Source of the DNA: Apis mellifera
Lineage: Eukaryota; Arthropoda; Insecta; Hymenoptera; Apidae
Assembly: GCF_003254395.2 (NCBI RefSeq)
Contig: NC_037638.1
Location: forward strand, 11,801,086-11,865,085
Direction of reading: 5' to 3'
DNA length: 64,000 nucleotides
Part shown: piece after piece, positions 39,440-51,295 of the stretch
How positions within the stretch are numbered: position 1 is the stretch's first letter
How the letters are laid out: every line of letters starts with the position of its first letter
Made by a program: the position numbers and the translations under genes
The notes under the pieces: model-generated
The model's database searches: none
The model's input: the letters and a program-made list of their open reading frames with translations, nothing else
What the model was told of the DNA's origin: nothing

Positions 39440-40697
39440 TTAAATTAAGGTTACTTTTTCATCAGAAATGATAATTTCTGATATTTTTTTTAATTTTTTG
39501 TTAAATTTACTACATGCTTTTTCGTATGATATATTTGAACATGAATTCATATATTGTGAAATTACTTTTTTCTGTAATTTTTTTAAGGAAATTTCTCCTT
39601 TATTTTTTACTATGTCTAAAATAACACTTTTCCAATTGAAAGTTGTTTTCTCTATAATATTATCACATTGATTAACCGATGATTCCAAAGTATTTTTATT
39701 TTTTTTTATCTCATTTAATTTTTCTATAGCAATATCTTTGTTTTTTTTTTTAGAAACTGATTCTTTTGTAAATTCTACATCTTGTTTATTTTTTTTTTTT
39801 ACGAATTCTTCTACTTGTTCTTGCATTGTTTCAGATATTTTTCTCTTTTTAAGTTTCTTTTTCTTAGCATTATTTATAGTATCATTATTGATAGTATCAA
39901 TGCCATTTTCACTATTATTTAACTTATTTTTATCTTGATCTTCATTTTGATTTTCTCTGTCTATATTTTCATTATTTTGATTCTCAATAACATTATTTTC
40001 TTGATGTATATTTGTATCTTGTACATTATTTATTTTTTCACTCATTTTACCTGTTTATGTATTATATATATATATCAAAAATTTATAATTTAAATTAAAT
40101 ATTAAATCAAGTAACAAAAACTTACCATTTTCTTTTTGTTGTTTTTCACTATTAATATCTTGTATGTTATTTTTATAAGCTGTTTCTATTTTATTCCATA
40201 CACTATCAACTACTGCTGATGGTATTTTGTGACCTATAGCACTTTTTACAAAATTTAAAAATTTAACTTTTTTACGTGGAATATTTTCATGCTTTGATAA
40301 TAAATTTAAAAAATTTCGTTCGGTTTTTGATAAATTTGTCTCATTATTGAGAATATTATTAACTGTGTTAATCCATTCTTGTTGCTTTCTTTCACCCTTA
40401 TTTGCTCCAGCTTTTGGAACATAATCCTTACCCCCGTATCTTTCAGCTTCACTTATACATTTTGTATGTGCTATATATTGATCACCTCTTTAGATAATAA
40501 TAAAAATACAGTTTAATTAGAAATTATAAAAAATTATAAGAATTATAAAAATATATTTTTATTAATATTTACCTGAAATCTTTCAAACAATCGACACATG
40601 TTAAAAAAGGCGCGGTATGGCATCGAAATTCATAGTGTTTTGCAACTTTTGGTTTTTGTAATGTTTCACCACAATTATTACAAGTAAATACAACCAT
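39440..40697 (-). CDS. LYAR: LYAR-family cell growth-regulating nucleolar protein
   Basis: There are three exons: 40573-40697, 40126-40487 and 39440-40050, in phase, giving 365 aa. LYAR proteins are nucleolar factors involved in pre-rRNA processing and growth control. The N-terminus holds the paired zinc fingers: Cys6, Cys9, His21, Cys26 and Cys34, Cys37, His49, Cys52, within MVVFTCNNCGETL and TCVDCLKDFRGDQYIAHTKC, followed by ISEAERYGGKDY, a family landmark. The middle is basic and low-complexity: an Asn/Glu-rich stretch, then Lys-rich clusters (KKKKLKKRK, KKKN), likely nuclear/nucleolar targeting signals. The C-terminal domain FNWKSVILDIVKNKGEISLKK to FNKKLKKI matches the conserved LYAR C-terminus. 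The Asn-rich insert probably reflects AT-biased codons. Upstream lies the mariner remnant. Confidence 0.93.
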
Positions 40698-41049
40698 TTT
40701 TCTAAATATTTATAAATTAAAAAAGATTTCTCATAAAATATAAATAAATTTGAATATATAAAACACGATTAATAACCCCGTATGCGGTTATAACCTATAT
40801 ATTTCGTTTAGTAGTTGTATCTGATACTGCACGTGTAACTAAATTCTTTTGCAAGTCATGTTTTCATAGAATTATTTTTTGAATATAGAACATAATTAAA
40901 TTTTCATAGAAACAAAATTTAATATATAGAAATGATAATGCAAAATATCAGTATAAATCTACAATGCATTTTTATATTTATTAAATTATATTACAAGTTT
41001 TATTCTATAAAATTAAAATAATTATTTTATTATAAATTTGAATATTTTA
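40698..41049. promoter_or_regulatory. LYAR upstream region
   Basis: About 350 bp upstream of LYAR (minus). A GC-richer patch at about 40770-40860 probably holds the core promoter. No defined motif could be assigned. Confidence 0.35.
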
Positions 41050-42290
41050 TTAGATGTGCAAATAAGTTCTTTCCTCTTTTTTTCTACAATCATAACTTCT
41101 GACTAAATTCAAATTACTTCCCGTTTGTGGTGCCATCTGAAAAAGCATTCTTTTGTTTTTAAAAAGAGTCGTGATGAACGCTCTAAGAGTTTTCAATCCT
41201 AGGCAACAATTTTAAACAATATGGCGAGAAGCATCATTTTCATCATTGCTTACTTTTTGTTATTCTAAAAGATATAATTAGAAGAATTATATATACTTAG
41301 GAAATCAGCTATTAAAGTTATTATAATGGTTTATGCGGCACTGAAAGAGAACGCTGTATTTTATAGAACATATAAAAAGTGGCACCAAAGATTTAAAGTC
41401 GAAAATTTTAACCTGGAAGATTGTTGAGTGAGTTAGAGGAATTGCTTAACGAAAATCTGACCCAGACGCAAAAAGAATTGGCAGAAAGATTGGAAATTAC
41501 CAGATAAGCATATCTATTCGACTAAAATAATTGGATGAAATTCAGAAGTTCGAACGATAAAGGAGGCCTACATGAATTAAGCGAAATGAACAAGAAAAAC
41601 AGATTCGAGATTTCTGTCTTGCTTTCACGGCATAAAAGGAAAAATTTTCTGCACAAAATTGTTATTGGCGATGAAAAATGGATCTTATATGACAATCTTA
41701 AACGACAGAAATCATGAGTTCCGGATAATCAATGATTTCAATGGTTTGCCGAATCGAAGCAAAATCGAACTTGCATTGCAAAAAAGTTTTATTGTCTATG
41801 TAGTGGGATTTCCGAGAAATTATCCATTATAAATTAAATATTAAAATATTATAATAATAAATTATGTAATAAACGTTATATAAATCTGGAAGGACAATAA
41901 TTATTAAATATATTATCAAAATATTATCAAAATCAATTAATGAATTTATACAACCAGCTAGAGCAGAAATGGCTGTTTATTGGACCAGGAACAATATATG
42001 TGATTTTGTAGCATGATAATGCATATGCAAAAGAAATGCGAGACATTTATGTATTGGGATGGGAAATTCTGCCAAATGCGGCATTTCTAGATTCTGGCCT
42101 TGTCAGACTATTATCTTTTTTTAAATTTGCAACACTAATTGTCAGGAAAACTTTTAACTCGGAAGAAGATATCCGAAAATGTATCAATGATTTCATAACC
42201 AGCAAATTATTTTTCAGGAATAGAATTTATAATTTACCGATCAGGTGAGAAAAGATTATAGAGAGGACAAATACTAAGATGTAATCTTGT
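41050..42290 (+). mobile_element. Decayed mariner (DD34D) transposon
   Basis: The left end TTAGATGTGCAAATAAGTTC at about 41050 resembles a mariner terminal repeat after a TA. Transposase fragments follow in several frames: a helix-turn-helix part ending KKWHQRFKVENFNLED (about 41375-41422), ELEELLNENLTQTQKELAERL (about 41431-41493), HELSEMNKKNRFEI and SRHKRKNFLHKIVIGDEKW (41571-41680, carrying the first catalytic Asp of GDEKWI), then HDNA (about 42016) with the second Asp, LGWEILPNA, and FNSEEDIRKCINDF near the end (about 42159-42200). Stops and frameshifts break the frame, and an AT-rich insertion sits at about 41800-41950. A clean right terminal repeat could not be found. It is dead for self-mobilisation. 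Confidence 0.85.
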
Positions 42291-44301
42291 ACCTATTTAT
42301 ATAAAATCTTGAATTTGAAAAAAAGAGAAAAGAATTAATATTTAATTTTAAAAAAATTTGTAAATTAAAATTTATAATTAAATAATTATATAATTATATA
42401 ATTAAAATATTTTATCTTAATAATCGTTATATAAAAAAGATATTAATAATTGTTAAATTGATTGTTATTGTATTAAATATTAAATAGAATATAAATATAG
42501 AGTTCAAAATATATTTAAAATATATTGCTCTAATATATGTGATTAAGTGAATAAATTAATTTATTACATTTGAAAATGTTATTGCGTAAAAATCATTATT
42601 TCGAAAAAATTAAATTTTAATTAAAATGTTGATAATATTTGATCTGTAATTATTTTCATATAAATTTTCATTTATTTTAAAAAAATAATACACAAATTAA
42701 AGAAAAAGTATTTAATTATAATTATTTAAAATTATTTAAAATAAAATAATGTTAATAAATTTAATTTAACAATGAGGATATTGTAAAATATATAATTGTA
42801 TGTTTTTAATGAATAAAAATTAATGAAAAAAAGTTTACAAGTAGGATTTATTTTGCATTTAAATTAGTATTACTTTCATAGTTTTTTGTAACTTTTAATA
42901 ATGTTTTCACTGTTATTAATAATTATTTAAATTAATTTTTAATTCACAAACAATTATATCTTATTATTTAACATTATAATCTTACACATAATTACTTGCA
43001 GCATGCTTGACATGCTTTGTTAGACAAAGCTTTAGATTTTTCGAATCTTATATCATACTCTTAAACAGAAAAAAATTAATTTAAAAAAAATATTACGCAT
43101 TCCGTAATGATCGCATTATATTTTTTCCTGTTTAATTATTATCTCTTCTATTTTAAATAAAAGTATGATGTCAGACTCTGAAAATTTATAGTTTTATCAG
43201 ATATCCACCATTTTGAATTATTTTTTTGCCTGTTTTATTATATTAAATGTTTTATTTTTTCTTTGCTTTAATTTGATTTATACATTTCTATGCATATATA
43301 TACAACTATAAGTATATGCGACTTAAAAATCAATTTAGATTTGAATTTAAATTATAATATAATTTATCCAAAAAGTAATTTGAACTTGATATGTTCAGTA
43401 CTTCTATTCAATTACATTAAATAAAAATCTAACATGGCGTTATATGATTCGCAAAAATTTCTAAAAATTTGCAATTTTGCATGCAAATAATTTTGAATCA
43501 TTAAATTTCGATACTAAAATGAATATTTTCAAATTCACGATAAAATCTATAAAAATGCATAATATCTTTTTTTAAAATTTAACCATACAAGTAAGTTTAA
43601 AAAGCAGTGTTACCACATGTATTTAATTATAAATAATTTAAGTAAAAAATAAAATTATATTATTACAACATTTATATTTTATATATATTTATTATATGAT
43701 ACACAAATAACTTCTGAAAACGTTAATTACACTTATTAATATTTTAATTTTTAAAATAGTAATTTCTTTTAATGTAAGATAAATTTATCTATGATCACAT
43801 TTTTAAGCAGTGACAGTAAATGACAGTTGATTATGTATCGTCAAAACATGTTCTTTATTTTTAAGTTAACAATTTATATTTACTATACTTACGATTAAAT
43901 TTTTGTATTGAAATTCAATAATTTAATAGTTTTTGTGTTTTAACATTTTTATATATAATAATAATGTGTTATATTAATAAAATGTAAAATATAAATATTT
44001 TACATAACCAAAATCATTTTTTCGCGATTATTATTTTATATTTTTGTAAAAATTATGTATATTATCAATAGCGCAAAAAAAAGAACTTATATTTCTTTTT
44101 AAATATCTAAAAATATTTACCTTATATATTTAAATATTTATTATTATTATATAAACGTGAATCATCAATATAAAGATTATCATTATCAGTACTTATTTAC
44201 ACAATAATCTAATGATAGGATGGAAAATATAATTCCATTATTATGAATACAAATATTATTTTATAGAAAAGTTAAATTGTTTGGTTATTAAAGTAGTTAA
44301 A
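42291..44301. other. AT-rich spacer upstream of TECPR1
   Basis: No gene was seen in 2 kb. A slightly GC-richer patch at 42980-43200 contains small palindromic pieces, and a POU-octamer-like TGCATGCAAAT lies near 43480. The TECPR1 promoter must lie in the last few hundred bases, but no element can be singled out. Confidence 0.45.
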
Positions 44302-47300
44302 ATGCCAAGTTCATACTTATATGCTATAAACAATGAGGGGCGCGTATTTGGATTGTCAACATCTGGAAACATGTGGAGAGAATTCATGTACTTGGGTCTT
44401 GAGTTTAAACAATTATCAGCAGTACCACATTTCATGTGGGCTATAGGTGGTGATCGTCAAGTTTATGTACATGTACATGGTTTAGATGTACCCATAAGAA
44501 TTAAGGAAGAAATATATGAAAACGAAGTATGTTTAAAATATATTTGAAAATGATTATAATCATAGTTATTTATATATATAACTTTTATACAGATTTTAAG
44601 AGAACATAATATTTATAGCGTTGGCTTCCTTTAGAAGGATTTAGTGGAAGATTATTACCTACAGATAGATATAATTTTTCTGATCAAGATGGTACTGTTG
44701 ACCGTAGCAGAGATAAAGTAAAATTACCATCTATGGCTTGGCAATGGGAAGGTGATTGGCAAATAGAAACTACATTGGATGGTCAACCATTAGATCATGA
44801 TGTAAATACAATAAAATTTTTGTTATAGCAATTAAATTATTTATAATTAATCTATTATTTCTTCTATTTCATTAAAAAATATTTTATTTATTTTAAATTT
44901 TTTTATTATTTTATGTTTCTTAATTTATTAATTTTTATATTAATAACAGCAATTACATATGTTTATAGTTATCAATGAGTTAATAATGGATTAATTCATT
45001 TTTCAGTTCATCTTTGTTACATTTTTTATGACTTTCTGTTTATATGTAGATTTGTTATCAGTTGTCAACATCGAAACAAAGTGTTATGATCACAGAGAAT
45101 CTGATATTTTGGTAGGGATGGACATATGCAGTTGATTTTCCAGCTACATATACAACAAAAAAACAATGGAAATCTTGTGTTAGAAGAAGGAAATGGGTTC
45201 GATATAGGAGATATAGTGCTATGAATTCATGGTGTGCTATTGCACCTCTTCATAAAGATGCAACTAAAGTAAGTTTTAAAATTTTTAAATTGAATGATTT
45301 CAAAAAAAAAAGACATTTAAAAAATTTATTAACATATTTTTAGGAACCTTTTATTGATATATCTGTGGGTGGAAATCAAATACCTGGTGGTAATCCCGGA
45401 TGTTTAATAGTTTGGGCAGTAACTGCTCATGGCAGGGTATAATATTTACAAAAATATTTTTGATTTTCTTAAAAAAAATATAATTTATATTAATTAAATA
45501 TTGTAATTTATAATAACATGTTATTTATAATTTTTATTTATAATTATAATGTTATTTCAATTTATACTTTTATTTTATATATTATATATCTAATAATGAT
45601 CTATCTATAGGTAATGTTTCGTGTTGGAACTAGTACTACTTGTCCTGAAGGTCAAAGATGGAGTACTATAAAATTGGCAAATGGATATGAAGTGTGTCAA
45701 ATTACTGTTGGAATGACTGGTCTTGTGTGGGCAGTGTTAATGATTGGTAAAGCAATTGTGCGTACAGGTGTGACTAGAGAATATCCAATGGGTATGTAAA
45801 TTATATTAAATAATATATATTTTTCTATATTGATATATATTGATATATGTTATATAATACATATTGAATATATTGTTATATTTACGTTATATATAGGTGA
45901 AGATTGGGTAGAAGTTGATCCACCACAAAAAGATTTAAAATTAGTACAAGTTAGTATAGGTACAGATGCTGTATGGGCTATAACACAAGATGGAGGAGTA
46001 TGGTTTAGAAAAGGTATTAAGGGTGAAATGAGTGGAGTTTGTGAACAAATGGCTGTTGGAACTGGATGGGTGGAAATGTTAAGTAAAATGTCATTGGTAT
46101 CGGTTGCTCCAAATGATCAGGTAACTTATAATAAAAAGAAAACTTTTTAAAAAAATATTTTTTTTGAATAAATAATTTTTAATTTATTAAATAATAATAA
46201 TTCATTAAATTATTAATAAGTAATAATTAATTATTAAGTAATAATTAATTTATTTAATTTGTTTAATATTTCTACAGGTTTGGGCTATAGGCCATGAAGA
46301 TAGATGTTTATATTATCGCGCTGGTATTACACAATCAGAATTAACGGGTAAAAAATGGAGATTAATAAATGCACCTCTTCAACTTAGTCGAGCAAGTAGT
46401 AACGCTAGTTTATCTTCGAGTAATAGACATAGTATGTGTGGTACCCCACAACAACAAAGGCATCAAAGTTGGGGATCATTGGTACTTATTTTATATATAA
46501 TATAAATTTTAAATATTGCAAATAACATATATTATTTATTAATTTAAAAATATAATATTTACAGAATCGACCACATAGTACTAGTGAAGGTACTACATTG
46601 ATTAGAGAGTGGGAAGAACAATCTCGTTCTGCACCAACACCAACATCATTAAAATTATGGCAACGTGTAAATGATGGTACTTCTACAAAGAATCCACAGC
46701 AAACGTCTTTCCAAGATATATACTTAAATGAAGATAAAAAACGGTAAATTATTTTTTATTGTAATATAGTAATATTATCTTTTTTTTAATTAATAAAATT
46801 GTAGATCAGCAAATTCATTAGATATGAATGATTTAACCGAAGCTAGCGTTGCTAATATAACTATATCGAATGAATCATTGACTAAAACTGGAGAATCTAT
46901 TGTAGTATCTGGAAAAGGAATGGGCAATGTTGTTAAGGTTAATAAATAATTAAATTATGCATTCATATGTAATCATTTTTATTGAAATTAAAAAATTTAA
47001 AATTAATGTAGATCAATCCAGCTGCATGGAGTCCCGTTCATTCAGTCGGTTCTATGGTAGGTGTCGAAGCTCATCCGGAAACGGATGGAAGTATTTTCGA
47101 TCCTGACTTGACCAGTGATTCAGGTGTTTATGGAGAAGATGAAAGCTCTGGGGCAATGTATTGGGCTGAATGTGATACCTCTTGGTATAAAGTAGAAGCT
47201 GGAGCATGTTTTGTTGATTTATCTAATCCTCCAAAATGGTAATTAATATTGTAAACAAATATTATTTATTTAAACTCAATTATTTACATATTTAAATTTG

Positions 47301-50300
47301 TAGGATTGCAGATTCAAATGGTACAAGTCATGGGGATGTAGCAGAGACATGGAGAATATATATTTTGGAGGAATTAAAAAAAAGATTACAAAAAGTACAA
47401 TTTGATCCATCAATATACGAAAAAGTAGTTGAAAAGTAAGATTTTGATAAGTATATAAAATTATGTATAAAGTTAATAATGTTATTTATTTTATTCTTAT
47501 TTATAATAATTTATTACAGATCATCTTGGGTAAAAAATGGTAATGCAAAATGCAAAGTTAAGGGCGGTACTTCATATGAAGATTGTGTTATTGAATTAGA
47601 ATGGATAAGTAGTAATAGTGGTTTTTTAGATTCAGGAATTGTAACTATTTTAAATTCGGATGGAGCAACAACAATTGTAAGTTAAACAATTTTTTTTTGG
47701 AATATTTCAACGATTTTAATCAATATCTTTTATAGATGCAATTTCCTGTCTCTGAAATTATGTGTGTAGTTTGCTGTAGTGAACCAGGTAATCCACGAAT
47801 AGCGATTCATACTCCTCGAATGCCACGTTCTAAAGTTCTTAGATTGCAATTTTCTAGCGATACTGAAATGGAAGATTGGTTAGCACATTTAACATCAGGT
47901 ATATAAAAACTTAATATTTATATATATATATATATATGTATCATATATATTTAATATTTAATATATATATAATATAGAGAAATAAATGATTTTTTATATT
48001 TTTAGTTTCTTGTCAAATGAATAATGTTTATGGAAAACCTAGTCCTAATACAATATGGGCTACTACTGCATTAGGAGATGTGTATGTATATGATCCTGCT
48101 ATTATAGAAGTAAGTTAAAATATATCTCATTTAATATATATATGAAATTTTATACTAATGCTTTATGTGCATATGATAGGAAAATCAGTTTATTAATGGT
48201 GCTTATGTGCAAGAATTAGATGTTGTTGGAAAAGAATTACCTTTTGAGTGTATTTTGCAAAATGGTTTTGGATATGGTAGTTCTTTAAAAATTACTGCTT
48301 GTATTCATGATGATGCTGATAGGTAAAAAATAGTTTAAGATAATTCTAAAAAATATTTTGAAAATGTAAATATAAGTGAAAAAATATTTTCAAAAATATT
48401 TTTATACTTTTTAGGCTATCATTCAATTTTGTCTGTTATTCAATGATGTCTTTAAAACAAAAATCTGTAATGGATTGTCATGATGTAGCATTACATTTTA
48501 ATCCAAGATTAAAAGAAAATATTATTGTGCGAAATACATATCAAAATGGACAATGGGGCGATGAAGAAAGAAACGGAGATATACTATTAAAACCTGGTTC
48601 TAATTTCACATTAAATATTATATGTGAAACTCGAGGATATAAAATTTATATCGATGATAAGGAATTTACTTTTTATAGTCACAGAATATTGCCACAAAGT
48701 ATTACTCATTTACGGATTAAAGGATTGATGACATTATGCAGCATATTGTATAAATCTACATCTGTATGTAATAATAATATTTCGATATTAATATTAGAAC
48801 TAGTTTTATGTAACTTAATTGTAATATAGTAAAATTTCATGTAGATAATTATTGATCCAATTACAATGTTTTGGAGACAAATGGGTGGACATTTGAAAAA
48901 GGTTGAAACTTGTTCTGTTGGTGTAACATGGGGAATAGGATATGATAATATTGCATGGGTATATACTGGTGGTTGGGGTGGTTTATTCCTGAAAGGTCGT
49001 TTTCTATAATAAAAAAATTTATTTTTAAAAAAAATTAATTTATGAATTAATCTTATAATTTTAACCTTATTGATTTATATAGGATTAGATAGTAGTACGG
49101 GAATAAATACTATGGTAGATACTCATAATTATTATGTTTATGAAAATCAACGTTGGAATCCAGTAACTGGATATACTTCTCATGGTCTTCCAACGGATCG
49201 TTATATGTGGAGTGATGCATCTGGACGTCATAAACGTACCCGAGAACATACTAAATTATTATCGATGCAATGGCATTGGGTAAGAATATATAGTAATATA
49301 TTTAAATTTCAATATTTAAATTTCTTTTATCTAAATTCTAACGATCAATTTTACAATTCTTAAAATTTTAAATTCGGCATATTTCGTTTCCTTATTCTAA
49401 ATTAAATTTATTTTCTTTTTTATCAAAAACACAAAGTAGAATATAAAATCACAAATCTTATTATATAAAAATTACAATATGGATTCTTTATTAAAATATA
49501 AGTTCTTTATTAGAATATAATATTTTATGTAGAAAATATAATAAAATATTAATTGCATTTTTTATAAGATTCAAATAATAAAATTTAAATATTTTATTTA
49601 TTTTTATAATAGGTGTCAGATTGGATAGTAGATTTTCATACTCCTGGAGGTGTTGATAGAGATGGTTGGCAATATGCTACAGATTTTCGTTCTCAATATC
49701 ATGGTAAAAAACAATTTACCGATTATGTTAGAAGAAGACGATGGTTTCGAAGATGTCAATTAACAACTAGTGGACCTTGGCAAGAATTAGGAAATACAAA
49801 ATTGATTGATGTTTCTTTATATGTAAGATATATGTAAGATATATATGAATTTTATTAAAAAAATATATATAAAATAACTTTTTAAATTCATGATTTTTAG
49901 GCAACTGACAAACCTGGTTCAGATACTCCTGTTTATATATGGGCAGTTGCCTCTAATGGTGAAGCTTTATTTAGAAGAGGTGTTTCAGAATCATGTCCAA
50001 TGGTATATATAGTAATTGTTTATAATATCAAAATATAAATATCTGTTTAGACTGTAAATAAAATTAATATTTATTTATAGGGAGTTTCATGGGAACATAT
50101 ACCAAGTGATCAAGCTTTAGTAGGTATTTCGTGTGGTCCTTGTGGACAAGTTTGGTCTGTTGGAAAGAATGGTTCCTCTTATTGGAGATTAGGTATTACT
50201 TCTGTAAAACCAACAGGTATAAATATAAATAATATAATAGTATAAATAAATTTTTTAAATTATTAAGATTCTTTCTAATTGATATATTATAATTTTAGGA

Positions 50301-51295
50301 ATACAATGGCAGAATGTTGAACCACCTGCAGGTGCTCATTTAAAACAAATTTCTGTTGGGAAAAACGAAGTGTGGGCCTTAGATACAATAGGTAGATTAC
50401 ACATACGACGGGATGTACAGGTGAATGTTTTTCCAGAGGGAACATATTGGCAAACGCTTCCTGTGATGCCGAATGATCCTATACATATAGGTATATATTA
50501 AATTTATATATTAAATAGATTATCGATTAATTTTTATTAATTATAACGTTAATGCGGAAAATTAAAATCAACAAATAATATATTTTTTATAACGATTTAT
50601 GTAATTTTTATTAAGAAAAGAAAATATTTAATTGAAAAAAATTATTAGAAAAAATGTACTAAAAAATTTTTTTTTTAACAAACAAAAGTTAAAAAAAAAT
50701 ATAATATATAAAATATGATACAATCATTAATTAAAAATAAATTAAATATAATAATCTAAATTAGAATTTATTATAAATTTATTAGTTTATAAATATATTT
50801 TTTGGTTTTATATTCACAAATAATATTTTTTATTTAATATAATAATTTATTTTATATATTTAATATACCAATTAATTTATTAATTTATTAATAAAATAAT
50901 ATATTTATGATATAATTTAAACTATGAACATTGTTTATATATTGCAAATATAATGAAACATATAATAATATAATGATATGTATATATTTCAGATATGTCC
51001 GTTGCAAATGCGAAACAAGGTTTTCGACACGTTGCTGTTGCAAGAGAACAAGGCCAAGTTTGGGCAATTTCAGGTGCTGGTATACTTTGTCGTAGAATAG
51101 GTATTACTGATGACAATCCAGCTGGAACTGGTTGGGCAACTGGTATAGGGGTGAGTTGATTGTTTGATAAATTATGTACAAATTGTTTTGTAGAGATAAA
51201 ATTATTAGTATATAAAATTAAATATTTATATCTATTATAAACAGGCAAATTGGCAGTATATAAGTGTGGGAAGTCTTATAAATAAAACTAAATGA
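44302..51295 (+). CDS. TECPR1: TECPR1 (tectonin beta-propeller protein) with internal galectin domain
   Basis: There are 24 in-phase exons encoding 1,348 aa: 44302-44526, 44619-44801, 45116-45268, 45344-45436, 45611-45791, 45897-46120, 46278-46481, 46565-46743, 46805-46937, 47012-47238, 47304-47435, 47520-47676, 47736-47898, 48006-48109, 48180-48322, 48415-48763, 48845-48995, 49083-49279, 49613-49822, 49901-50002, 50081-50216, 50299-50490, 50993-51150 and 51245-51295. TECPR1 acts at autophagosomes and damaged lysosomes, binding ATG5 and, in mammals, exposed sphingomyelin. Visible order: tectonin start; DysF pair 1 (ENERWLPLEGF; RRRKWVRYRRY); tectonin repeats (VWAIT, VWAIG); a Ser/Thr-rich linker; a PH-like region (about 645-751); a galectin domain (about 804-939); DysF pair 2 (ENQRWNPVTGYTSHGLPTDR; RRRRWFRRC); C-terminal tectonin repeats. 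The galectin residues His861, Asn863, Arg865, Val872, Asn874, Trp881, Glu884 and Arg886 are all present. The exon 17 donor (GTCGTT) is unusual. The fly ortholog is known as Pex23. Confidence 0.95.

Noticed and set aside
49320..49610. AT-rich interval inside TECPR1 as a possible lost exon
   Set aside because: Exons 18 and 19 join in phase and match the family without a gap, so this is an ordinary intron.
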